This document shows positions 1 through 5,867 of a stretch of 6,160 nt of DNA, in pieces (within the stretch, counting starts at the first letter, position 1; each line of letters opens with the position of its first letter). The notes beneath the pieces were generated by a model. It was not told the origin of the DNA and did not search any database. It saw nothing but the letters and a program-made list of their open reading frames with translations. The stretch spans positions 1-6,160 of the forward strand of contig JAPLSK010000357.1 in the NCBI GenBank assembly GCA_026398675.1, given 5' to 3'. The translations under genes were made by a program, and so were the position numbers. Source of the DNA: a bacterium. GTDB taxonomy: Bacteria > RBG-13-66-14.

Positions 1-140
1 TCCGTCAGCCCGGCGCGCCACCCACGGCGCGCGACTAGGCCGGAACGCACGTCGGCGTTGACGAGGGCGATGAACGGGGCGGCGAGGCGAACGGCCGGGG
101 CGAAGAAGAGGTCGTAGAGGAAGCGCCAGAATTCGAGCAT
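1..140 (-). CDS. waaA: Probable 3-deoxy-D-manno-octulosonic acid (Kdo) transferase, N-terminal fragment
   Basis: A minus-strand reading frame opens with ATG at 140-138 and stays open for 46 codons to the left edge, so only the N-terminus is visible. It starts MLEFWRFLYDLFFAPAVRLA, a hydrophobic, probably membrane-anchoring segment, and continues with NADVRSGLVARRGWR at residues 28-42. That layout (Leu/Phe-rich N-terminus, then Asn-x-x-x-Arg-x-Gly-Leu-x-x-Arg-x-Gly) is how many WaaA/KdtA proteins begin, from memory of the family. WaaA transfers Kdo from CMP-Kdo to lipid A at the cytoplasmic face of the inner membrane, early in lipopolysaccharide assembly. There is no Shine-Dalgarno sequence before the ATG; a sigma70-like promoter abuts it instead. 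The gene is divergent from dnaA. No catalytic residues are in view, so another membrane-anchored glycosyltransferase is possible. Confidence 0.5.
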   Translation of the reverse strand, partial: MLEFWRFLYDLFFAPAVRLAAPFIALVNADVRSGLVARRGWRAGLT

Positions 141-146
141 GGGCGG

Positions 147-175
147 ATTATACGACGGGTGGCGGAGTGAGTAAA
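147..175 (-). promoter_or_regulatory. Sigma70-type promoter of the waaA-like gene, predicted leaderless
   Basis: On the minus strand, TTTACT (175-170, 4 of 6 matches to TTGACA) is followed after exactly 17 bases by a perfect TATAAT (152-147). The ATG begins only 6 bases after the -10 box, at 140. A normal transcription start 7 bases downstream of the -10 falls on the A of the ATG, so the mRNA should have no 5' leader. The absence of any purine-rich ribosome-binding site there agrees with this. Confidence 0.65.
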
Positions 176-195
176 GGCGGCGTCGTATGCCGGTC

Positions 196-207
196 CCGAA
201 ATTTCGG
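196..207. repeat. 12-bp perfect palindrome
   Basis: CCGAAATTTCGG reads the same on both strands. It lies upstream of the -35 box of the waaA-like promoter (about 20 bases beyond it) and could be an operator for a dimeric regulator. No matching copy was noticed elsewhere in the window, so the role is unknown. Confidence 0.4.
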
Positions 208-254
208 ATTCCCCCACTCCGGGTCCGTTCTCGGGTGATGAAATTCACGAAAAA

Positions 255-304
255 TTTTTTCCTCGTTGTAATCCATGCCCTTACGCCCCCGACGAGGTAA
301 AAAA
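255..304. repeat. Inverted repeat with 12-bp A/T-tipped arms
   Basis: TTTTTTCCTCGT (255-266) pairs with ACGAGG-T-AAAAAA (292-304), giving 12 base pairs with one bulged T at 298 and a 25-base loop. As RNA it would be a moderate hairpin; as DNA it combines A/T tracts with symmetry in the region upstream of dnaA. It lacks the GC stem followed by a T-run of a standard terminator on either strand. It could be a structural element of the origin, a protein site or chance. Confidence 0.4.
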
Positions 305-319
305 CCCCACTCCCCCCCC

Positions 320-348
320 TTGAGGTGCTTTTTCGGCTGTGCTAACAT
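320..348 (+). promoter_or_regulatory. Candidate dnaA promoter
   Basis: TTGAGG (320-325, 4 of 6 matches to TTGACA) and TAACAT (343-348, 4 of 6, with the conserved T1, A2 and T6) are 17 bases apart. Transcription would start near 355, leaving a leader of about 225 bases that contains the DnaA boxes, so DnaA binding could repress its own gene. The second box-like 9-mer at 366-374 lies just after the predicted start. A perfect TTGACA at 402-407 has no -10 at suitable spacing, so this pair is the better candidate. Confidence 0.3.
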
Positions 349-374
349 AAATCGCTGTTACGTCTTGTGTTAAC
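338..374 (-). promoter_or_regulatory. Two weak DnaA-box-like 9-mers
   Basis: TGTGCTAAC (338-346) and TGTGTTAAC (366-374) share the TGTG half of the DnaA box and the same orientation as the perfect box at 379-387, and differ from each other by one base. Their starts are 28 and 13 bases from the next element. They match the full consensus poorly in the second half, so they would be low-affinity sites at best. Confidence 0.3.
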
Positions 375-378
375 AACT

Positions 379-387
379 TGTGGATAA
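379..387 (-). promoter_or_regulatory. DnaA box (perfect consensus)
   Basis: TGTGGATAA on the + strand is the exact reverse complement of the strong DnaA box TTATCCACA. It lies about 200 bases upstream of the dnaA start codon, the usual place for origin or autoregulatory sites. Confidence 0.75.
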
Positions 388-475
388 CGAGCACCTGTTA
401 GTTGACAACTTCCCCCGCCTCCGCACACGGCCCGTATAAGGCCACGAGTTACCAAAAAATACAACCCGCGGTTTT

Positions 476-484
476 TGTGGACAA
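476..484 (-). promoter_or_regulatory. DnaA box, one mismatch
   Basis: TGTGGACAA is the reverse complement of TTGTCCACA, differing from TTATCCACA only at the third base. It has the same orientation as the perfect box 97 bases upstream and lies about 100 bases before the dnaA ATG. Confidence 0.55.
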
Positions 485-580
485 GTCGGCGCGACGCGGT
501 GAATAGACGCGAAATCCCCCTCTCAATAAACCCGTTTCCCAATCGGCGTCAACAAACAAACGACTGACGGACTAGGGATC

Positions 581-1882
581 ATGGACCGGCTTAAAGAGCT
601 TTGGGCTCAGGTCAGCGGAAACCTGAAACCCCGAATAGATCCGTACCACTACAAATCCTACATCTCCCTCATCAAACCCCGGTCCCTGACTGAGGACCTC
701 GTAACCCTTGAGGTGCCCAACCAGCGCTACGTGGACTGGCTGGGCTCGACCTACCTCGAGCAGATACGGGGGGAGCTTGCAAGCGTCAGCGGTCACGCCT
801 TCGAGGTGGTTCTGGTGGCCCGGAACAACGGAGGGGGAAAGCCGCAGACCTCGCCCCGTAACCCGTACAACCCCAAGTACACCTTTGAGAGCTTCGTGGT
901 CGGGCGCGGCAACTCCACCGCCTACGCCGCCGCTCAGGCCGTCGTCGAACGGCCCGGTCAGATTTACAACCCCCTCTTCATCTACGCCGGCGTGGGGTTG
1001 GGCAAGACACACCTCCTCCACGCCATCGGCCACGAATCCTTCCTGTCACCCAGGGAGCTGCGCACCGCCTACGTCACCAGCGAGGAGTTCACCAACGAAT
1101 TCATCGAGGCCATCCGCTACGACCACTCCTCGGACCTGCGGGCCAAGTACCGCAACCTGGACATCCTGCTCATTGACGACCTCCAGTTCCTGGCCGGGAA
1201 AGAGGCGACGCTGGAGGAGCTCTTCCACACCTTCAACACCCTCTACAACAACTCGAAACAGATCGTCTTCACCTCGGACCGCCCGCCGGCGGAAATCAAG
1301 CTCGACGAGCGGCTGGTCACCCGGTTCGAATGGGGTCTGGTGATAGACATCCAGCCGCCGGACATCGAAACCCGCATCGCCATCATCCAGGCCAAGGCCG
1401 AGAACGAGGGCATCCGCCTCCCCGACGAGGTGGTTGACCTCATCGCCCAGCGCGTGCGGTCGAACATCCGCACCATCGAGGGTGCGATTCTGCGCCTCTC
1501 GGCCTTCAGCGCCATCAGCGAGCAGCCGATTTCCGCCAAGATGGCCCGCGAGATCCTCTCCAACATCCTCGGCCGCGAGGCCCCCCGGGTTTCCATAGGG
1601 ATGATTCAGCGGTTGGTCTGCAACCACTTCGAGGTCGCGCTGGGTGAGCTTCTATCCAAATCGCGCAACGCCTCCGTCGTATTCCCGCGCCAGTTGGCCA
1701 TGTACCTCGCGCGAAACCTGACCGACGCGAAGCTCCACGAAATCGGGCTCCAGTTCGGCGGGCGCGACCACTCCACCGTCATCCACAGCTACAATAAAAT
1801 CCGCGACGTGGTGGAAAACGACCCCGATATGGCCATCCTGGTCAGCAAGCTGGAACGCATCGCCACCGCCGGCGGCGAATAG
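581..1882 (+). CDS. dnaA: Chromosomal replication initiator protein DnaA
   Basis: DnaA is the ATP-dependent initiator that binds DnaA boxes, opens oriC and loads the helicase. The 433-aa product shows the full family layout. Domain I (about 1-80) is followed by a very short Gly/Pro/Asn-rich linker (about 81-97). The AAA+ domain has Walker A GVGLGKT (137-143), Walker B LLIDD (196-200), sensor 1 TSDRP (231-235), the box VII arginine in RLVTRFEWG (R248) and a sensor 2 region IRTIEGA (R297). Domain IV (about 337-433) has PRQLAMYLAR (369-378) and the DNA-binding signature GGRDHSTVIHS (393-403). The ATG start fits the usual short N-terminus; only a weak AGGGA (574-578) precedes it. The length is slightly below the common 440-470 aa because domain II is short. 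The next gene is not dnaN. Nothing essential appears missing. Confidence 0.98.
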   Translation: MDRLKELWAQVSGNLKPRIDPYHYKSYISLIKPRSLTEDLVTLEVPNQRYVDWLGSTYLEQIRGELASVSGHAFEVVLVARNNGGGKPQTSPRNPYNPKYTFESFVVGRGNSTAYAAAQAVVERPGQIYNPLFIYAGVGLGKTHLLHAIGHESFLSPRELRTAYVTSEEFTNEFIEAIRYDHSSDLRAKYRNLDILLIDDLQFLAGKEATLEELFHTFNTLYNNSKQIVFTSDRPPAEIKLDERLVTRFEWGLVIDIQPPDIETRIAIIQAKAENEGIRLPDEVVDLIAQRVRSNIRTIEGAILRLSAFSAISEQPISAKMAREILSNILGREAPRVSIGMIQRLVCNHFEVALGELLSKSRNASVVFPRQLAMYLARNLTDAKLHEIGLQFGGRDHSTVIHSYNKIRDVVENDPDMAILVSKLERIATAGGE

Positions 1883-1907
1883 TCCCTCCGCTGCTGGATT
1901 AATATAA

Positions 1908-1931
1908 AAAAGGGGGGCACACACCCCTTTT
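1908..1931 (+). terminator. Rho-independent terminator of dnaA
   Basis: AAAAGGGG (1908-1915) pairs perfectly with CCCCTTTT (1924-1931) across an 8-base loop (GGCACACA). It lies 25 bases after the dnaA stop codon. The T-run is only four long and part of the stem, so termination may be moderate. The A-run on the other arm would let it work in both directions. Confidence 0.6.
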
Positions 1932-2030
1932 CGCACGCTTCTTGCTATAACAAATTGCGGCATCCCGACGCCTAGGGGTGATATATCGGCAAAAGCCTAA
2001 GCCTCAGCCCTTTCGCGCCCGAAGATAAAT
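1932..2030. other. Intergenic spacer, no clear feature
   Basis: This spacer lies between the dnaA terminator and the protease promoter. It contains A/T-rich patches such as TATAAC (1946-1951) and GATATATC (1980-1987) but no convincing -35/-10 pair, small gene or structured RNA. Confidence 0.5.
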
Positions 2031-2059
2031 TTGACAAGTTGGATTTTTTCCGCTAGGTT
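2031..2059 (+). promoter_or_regulatory. Candidate promoter of the subtilase gene
   Basis: A perfect TTGACA (2031-2036) is followed after 17 bases by TAGGTT (2054-2059), which keeps the most conserved -10 positions (T1, A2, T6). The start point would be near 2066, giving a leader of about 65 bases. This means the GTG at 2065, which could extend the protease frame upstream, is at the transcription start and not a likely initiation codon. Confidence 0.5.
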
Positions 2060-2110
2060 AGCCTGTGACGGTTGTGAGTTTTACCCGGGCAGACCTTCAC
2101 AAAAACACAA

Positions 2111-2130
2111 CCCATACAAATGGGGGATTT
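2111..2130 (+). promoter_or_regulatory. Ribosome-binding site of the subtilase within a small hairpin
   Basis: A G-run (GGGGGA, 2122-2127) precedes the ATG at 2131 and is the only Shine-Dalgarno-like element. CCCAT (2111-2115) pairs perfectly with ATGGG (2120-2124) around an ACAA loop, so part of the G-run would be hidden when the hairpin forms. This supports ATG 2131 as the start and hints at modest translational control. A 5-bp stem is weak and may have no effect. Confidence 0.45.
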
Positions 2131-4884
2131 ATGCGGAAGATATTGGTATTATTGGCTATAACCCTTGCCTTCACCGCCTTGGCCGTGGAACCCCAGGCCA
2201 AGCTCACCGATTACCTCCAAGGTTACATGGCCAAAAGCGCCGACGACGCGCTCCTGCCCTGCTACATCACCCTGCGGACCCAACTCGACCGGGCGACGAC
2301 GGCCCAGCTCTGGCTCGGTCGCACGAAGGACGATGCCCGGGCGGCCGTCGTCAACTGGCTCCAGAGCGTGGCCGCGACCGAGCAGGAAGGCCTGCTGCGA
2401 TGGCTCGCCACCAACCAGACAAACGGCACGGTCGGCGGATACCGACCCTTTTGGATCTCCAATTTCGTCTTCGCCGAGCTGACCCCGGATGCGATCCGTG
2501 AAGTCGCCCAACGGCCCGAGGTCGTCCGCATCACCCGCGGCGCCGACGGTGACGGCCAGTGGATCGGCCTCGGATTCAAGGCCGGGGAAAGCGCCGACCC
2601 GATCACCGTTTACTCGAACGGCCGCGAAATCGCCTGGGGCGTGGATAAGATCAACGCTCCCGGCGTCTGGGACCTGGGCTACACCGGCGCGGGCGTATCA
2701 GTGATAATCGGCGACACGGGTCAACGCTACACGCACCAAGACCTCTACAGCCACTACGACCCCTCCATCAGCTACGATTACGCGGACTCCGACTCCGACC
2801 CCTACTTCATATCCGGTGAGGAGCACGGCACGCACTGCGCGGGCAGCGTGGGCTCCGACGGCACCGCCGGCACCCAGGCCGGCGTGGCGCCCGACTTCAA
2901 CTATGGCGCCCACCGCCTGTACATGTACGGCAACCACCAGGGCGAGCTTTCCGTGTGGGCCTCCTGGCAGGGTGCCGTAGGTTTCGGCGCGGACGTCGTT
3001 TCCAACTCCCTGGGCTGGCTGGACTCCTGGAATCCGGATAAGCCCACCTGGCGCACCAACGCCCAGAACACCATCGCCGCCGGCACGGCCCTGGTCATAG
3101 CCGCCGGCAACGAGGGCCCCAGCCCCATGACGCTGCGCACCCCGGGCAACGTGCCCGAGGTCATCTGCGTGGGCGCCACCGACTCCAGCGACATCATCGC
3201 CGGTTTCTCCAGCCGCGGGCCCACCGACGAGTGGGGCGCTGAAGACTGCATCAAGCCCGACGTATCCGCCCCCGGCGTCAACATCAAAAGCTGCTACGTC
3301 TCTTCGGACACCGCGTATCAGGATGGGTGGAACGGCACCTCCATGGCGACCCCCCACGTCGCCGGCGTCTGCGCCCTCCTTCTGGACGCCGACCCCTCGT
3401 TGACTCCCGCGGAACTCAAGCAGGTTCTGGAGGACACCGCCCTCGACCTGGGCACCCCCGGCAAAGACAACGACTACGGCTCTGGGCGCGTGGATGCCCT
3501 GGCCGCGGTGGAGTCCCTGGGTGAACCGCCCCCGGAGGAGCCCGAGTTCGATCTCAACAGTGTGACCATCACCTCGGATTCCGACTCCGACGGCCTGATC
3601 GAGCCCGGCGAGGCCGTGGAAATCGAGATCACCATCGAGAACATCGGCGATGCCTCCGGAACGAGCACCACGGGCACCCTCACCTGCTCCAGCACCAACA
3701 TCACCATCACCGACGGCATCGGTGACTTCGGCACCGTCCCCGCAGGCGGCACCGCTTCGTCAACCTTCGGCTTCAACGTGGGCTCCTGGGCGGAACCCCC
3801 CGAGTCCTTCGAGTTCACCTTGGCGGTGCAATCCCAGGGCTTCGACTCCCAGGACCTCTTGTTCACACTCTTCTCGCCGACCGATATGATAAACGACGAC
3901 GTGGAGGGCGGGGAGGGTTACTGGACCCACTTCGGCGACAACGATCAGTGGCACGTAGATGAATACCGCTCGCACACGCCCACCCATTCCTGGAAGTGCG
4001 GTGGCGTCGGCAGCGACGTCTACTCCAACGACATGAACGCCTCCCTCTACTCGCCCCCGGTATACGTAGACCCGGCCGCGCCTGAGCTGCGCTTCTGGAC
4101 CTGGTATGAGATGCAGTACCAGAAAGACATCGGCTACGTTGATATCAACGAAGGCTACGGTTGGACCCAGATCGGTATTTACGAATGGGTTCAGTCCACA
4201 TGGATACCTGAGGTGATCGATCTGACCGCCTACGCCGGCAAGGCGGTTCAGATCCGTTTCCGGTTCGTCTCCGACGCCGCCGACGCCTACGAGGGCTGGT
4301 ACGTGGACGACATCCAGGTGAGCGTGCCCGAAGAGAGCGCCTCCTGGGTCGCCATCGAAACCAAACTAACCAACGACGGGGTCATGCTGACCTGGACCGC
4401 GGACTCCGGCTTCGCCGGCTTCAACATCTACCGCGCCGCGGAGGGCGACAGCCACTCCAGGCTCCGCCTCAACGCCGAATCGCTGCGGGGCGGCACCATC
4501 GGGGCCTGGCTCGACCGGCCTGAAGAGGGCGACTACAACTACTACATCGAGGGTGTAAAACCCGACGGAACGACCGTCCCCTACGGTCCCGCCGAGGTGT
4601 CCTACCATCCCTCCACCGACATGGTCCTGACGCTGGACAGTCCCTTCCCGAATCCGACCTCCGACAGGGTCAACTTCGCTTTCACCCTGCCCGAGTCACA
4701 GGACGTGACCCTGGCCGTCTTCGATCTGGCCGGGCGCCGCGTCTCAACCCTTCATAGCGGCGATCTGGCCGCGGGCCGGCACACCCTGGCCTGGGACGCC
4801 GACGGCGCCAGCGCGGGCGTGTACATCATCCGCCTGGAGGCTCAGGAGGGCGTGCTTACCCAGAGGTTCATCATCGCCCGGTAA
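2131..4884 (+). CDS. Secreted bacillopeptidase F-like subtilase (peptidase S8) with C-terminal FlgD/T9SS-like domain
   Basis: This is a 917-aa secreted serine protease. The ATG start gives a clean signal peptide, MRKILVLLAITLAFTALA, with likely cleavage after residue 18; the GTG 22 codons upstream would bury it. A propeptide (about 19-160) is followed by the S8 domain (about 165-460) with catalytic Asp195 (GDTG), His232 (HGTHCAG) and Ser404 (GTSMATPHVAG), plus oxyanion Asn327 (AAGNEGP). GVDKINAPGVWDLGYTG and IKPDVSAPGVNI resemble bacillopeptidase F. After a Pro/Glu linker come an Ig-like domain (about 472-585) with an acidic DSDSDG loop ahead of EPGE, a MAM or immune-inhibitor-A-like domain (about 590-733) ending GWYVDDIQV, an FnIII-like domain (about 735-826, GFNIYR) and a FlgD-like domain (831-917) with PFPNPTSDRVNF and FDLAGRRV. 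The last kind often acts as a sorting or surface-anchoring signal. All active-site residues are present; the likely role is extracellular protein degradation. The gene appears to be a single transcription unit. Confidence 0.93.
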   Translation: MRKILVLLAITLAFTALAVEPQAKLTDYLQGYMAKSADDALLPCYITLRTQLDRATTAQLWLGRTKDDARAAVVNWLQSVAATEQEGLLRWLATNQTNGTVGGYRPFWISNFVFAELTPDAIREVAQRPEVVRITRGADGDGQWIGLGFKAGESADPITVYSNGREIAWGVDKINAPGVWDLGYTGAGVSVIIGDTGQRYTHQDLYSHYDPSISYDYADSDSDPYFISGEEHGTHCAGSVGSDGTAGTQAGVAPDFNYGAHRLYMYGNHQGELSVWASWQGAVGFGADVVSNSLGWLDSWNPDKPTWRTNAQNTIAAGTALVIAAGNEGPSPMTLRTPGNVPEVICVGATDSSDIIAGFSSRGPTDEWGAEDCIKPDVSAPGVNIKSCYVSSDTAYQDGWNGTSMATPHVAGVCALLLDADPSLTPAELKQVLEDTALDLGTPGKDNDYGSGRVDALAAVESLGEPPPEEPEFDLNSVTITSDSDSDGLIEPGEAVEIEITIENIGDASGTSTTGTLTCSSTNITITDGIGDFGTVPAGGTASSTFGFNVGSWAEPPESFEFTLAVQSQGFDSQDLLFTLFSPTDMINDDVEGGEGYWTHFGDNDQWHVDEYRSHTPTHSWKCGGVGSDVYSNDMNASLYSPPVYVDPAAPELRFWTWYEMQYQKDIGYVDINEGYGWTQIGIYEWVQSTWIPEVIDLTAYAGKAVQIRFRFVSDAADAYEGWYVDDIQVSVPEESASWVAIETKLTNDGVMLTWTADSGFAGFNIYRAAEGDSHSRLRLNAESLRGGTIGAWLDRPEEGDYNYYIEGVKPDGTTVPYGPAEVSYHPSTDMVLTLDSPFPNPTSDRVNFAFTLPESQDVTLAVFDLAGRRVSTLHSGDLAAGRHTLAWDADGASAGVYIIRLEAQEGVLTQRFIIAR

Positions 4885-4905
4885 CGCACGACCCAGGACC
4901 GAAAC

Positions 4906-4933
4906 AAAAGGTGGCCACCGCGGCCACCTTTTT
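4906..4933 (+). terminator. Rho-independent terminator of the subtilase gene
   Basis: GGTGGCC (4910-4916) and GGCCACC (4922-4928) form a perfect stem around a 5-base loop, followed by TTTTT (4929-4933). The preceding AAAA (4906-4909) extends the stem to 11 bp and provides a T-run on the opposite strand, so it may also stop the convergent methyltransferase transcript. It starts 21 bases after the protease stop codon. Confidence 0.9.
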
Positions 4934-5109
4934 CATGTCAAAAAAATGGAGGGATCAACCGCCGGTTCTCGAATATGGGGCGGTACCACGTCCGGACAAA
5001 GGGGCAACCTCCGGCGCCCGACCAGACCCATCGCACTCAGCCCACTCTTACCGGTATCTCACGGGCCTTCGGTTAAATCCTCCGCATTCGCAAAAAAACT
5101 CCCCACCCG
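4934..5109. other. Convergent intergenic spacer, no clear feature
   Basis: This lies between the protease terminator and the 3' end of the methyltransferase gene. It has two A7 runs (4940-4946, 5092-5098). The second would be a U-run just after the methyltransferase stop codon, but no good GC stem precedes it on that strand. No small gene, tRNA or riboswitch could be supported. Confidence 0.5.
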
Positions 5110-5853
5110 TCAGGACTTGGCGAAAGTCAGGTACATGTGGACGTGCTCGCGACCGGCGGGCTCGCCGAGAAGGCTGCCGTGGGCGGCCACTATTTCGAGG
5201 TCGTGTCGCGCGCCCATCCGGACCAGCTCGTGGACGGCGTAGATACGGTGGTTTATCTCCCGCGCGTGGCGCTCCCCGGCGGGTGAGACCCAGAGCCAAC
5301 GGCTGGTCAAGCGGCCGGTGAGGTAGTCCGGCTCGGAGTCCTCCAGGAGCAGCCACTCGCGGTCGGCGTCGCCCCGGCCCCGCTGGAAATTGCGCATGAG
5401 GCCGTCCCGGTTGACCAGGGACATGACCAGGCGGCCGCCGGACCGCAACAGCCGTGACCACTCGGCCAGGGCCCGCTCGTCCTCGCCCTCGTCGGCGAAG
5501 TAGCCGAAGCTGGTCCACATGTTGATGAGCGCGTCGAAGGCGCCTGTCCCGAGGCCCGTCTCGCGCATGTCGGCGCGGACGAAGACCGCCGGCAGGCCCG
5601 CGGCACCAATTTCAGCCCGTTCGAGGTAATCGGCGCAGAAGTCCACCCCGGCGACCTCCACCCCCCGGCGCGCCAGGGGAATCGAGTGCCGGCCTATGCC
5701 GCAGCAGACGTCGGCCAGCCGCGACCCGGGGCGCAGATTCAACTGTCGCCAGAGGTAGTCTATCTCTTCCACCGGTGCCTCTCCGCCCGCGGAACCGAAG
5801 CCCCCCTCGAGCCAGACGTCATCGAAAAAGGTCTCCCACCACTCGACAGTCAT
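5110..5853 (-). CDS. Class I SAM-dependent methyltransferase, substrate unknown
   Basis: The 247-aa protein has a Rossmann-type methyltransferase core. Motif I is LADVCCGIGRHSIPLA (46-61), where the SAM-binding Gly-x-Gly is G52-I-G54. Motif II has acidic D71 in GVDF, motif III is RADMRE (93-98), and motif IV is FDALINMWTSFGYF (106-119). The TSFGYF element and the N-terminal EWWETFFDDVWL (4-15) are typical of a large, mostly uncharacterised methyltransferase family, often labelled type 11/25, so the substrate cannot be named. No signal peptide or membrane segment is visible, so it is presumably cytoplasmic. The ATG start is well supported by GGAGG 8 bases upstream. The upstream MFS gene ends 14 bases before the ATG, so the two are probably one operon. 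Length is normal for the family and no frameshift is seen. Confidence 0.88.
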   Translation of the reverse strand: MTVEWWETFFDDVWLEGGFGSAGGEAPVEEIDYLWRQLNLRPGSRLADVCCGIGRHSIPLARRGVEVAGVDFCADYLERAEIGAAGLPAVFVRADMRETGLGTGAFDALINMWTSFGYFADEGEDERALAEWSRLLRSGGRLVMSLVNRDGLMRNFQRGRGDADREWLLLEDSEPDYLTGRLTSRWLWVSPAGERHAREINHRIYAVHELVRMGARHDLEIVAAHGSLLGEPAGREHVHMYLTFAKS

Positions 5854-5861
5854 CGGATAAA

Positions 5862-5866
5862 CCTCC
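5862..5866 (-). promoter_or_regulatory. Strong Shine-Dalgarno of the methyltransferase gene
   Basis: CCTCC on the + strand gives GGAGG on the coding strand, 8 bases before the ATG. It lies directly after the TGA of the upstream transporter gene (5870-5868), a layout suited to re-initiation by ribosomes finishing the transporter. Confidence 0.8.
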
Positions 5867-5867
5867 G

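Larger units (their letters stand above)
176..580. other. dnaA upstream region, candidate replication origin (oriC)
   Basis: No reading frame here looks like a real gene. The stretch has more A/T runs than the flanking genes, including A5T6 at 250-260 and A6 at 454-459. It contains a perfect DnaA box (379-387), a near-consensus box (476-484), two weaker related 9-mers (338-346, 366-374), a 12-bp palindrome and a large inverted repeat. DnaA boxes beside dnaA are a common oriC arrangement, but a few boxes can also serve only dnaA autoregulation. The box count is low for a typical oriC, so the origin call is an inference. Confidence 0.45.

Noticed and set aside
402..440. TTGACA (402-407) with TATAAG (435-440) as a dnaA promoter
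   Set aside because: The spacer is 27 bases, far too long for a sigma70-type promoter.
148..542. Two minus-strand frames of 66 codons upstream of dnaA
   Set aside because: They lack ribosome-binding sites and recognisable motifs, and overlap the promoter and DnaA-box elements.
2065..2130. GTG at 2065 as the start of the protease (939 aa)
   Set aside because: It lies at the predicted transcription start, has no ribosome-binding site, and would put 22 polar residues before an otherwise perfect signal peptide.
2698..3357. Minus-strand frame of 219 codons inside the protease gene
   Set aside because: Its Gly/Val/Ala-rich translation is the antisense shadow of a GC-rich catalytic domain with all S8 motifs intact on the + strand.
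4963..4993. tRNA-like 3' end (GGTTCTCGAAT followed by ACCA)
   Set aside because: The flanking bases do not pair as a T-stem, the loop is too long, and no anticodon or D arm lies upstream.
4974..4995. T-box-like string GGGGCGGTACCACG
   Set aside because: It resembles the T-box antiterminator sequence, but no aminoacyl-tRNA synthetase or amino-acid gene follows on the + strand, no specifier stem is visible, and the downstream gene is on the other strand.
5092..5109. Rho-independent terminator for the methyltransferase at the A7 run
   Set aside because: The U-run is present on the coding strand but no stable GC stem precedes it; the strong stem-loop at 4906-4933 is a better candidate.
5048..5518. 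Second minus-strand frame overlapping the methyltransferase (156 codons)
   Set aside because: It is a shadow frame: Arg/Pro/Gly-rich low-complexity translation inside a clearly recognisable methyltransferase gene in a GC-rich genome.
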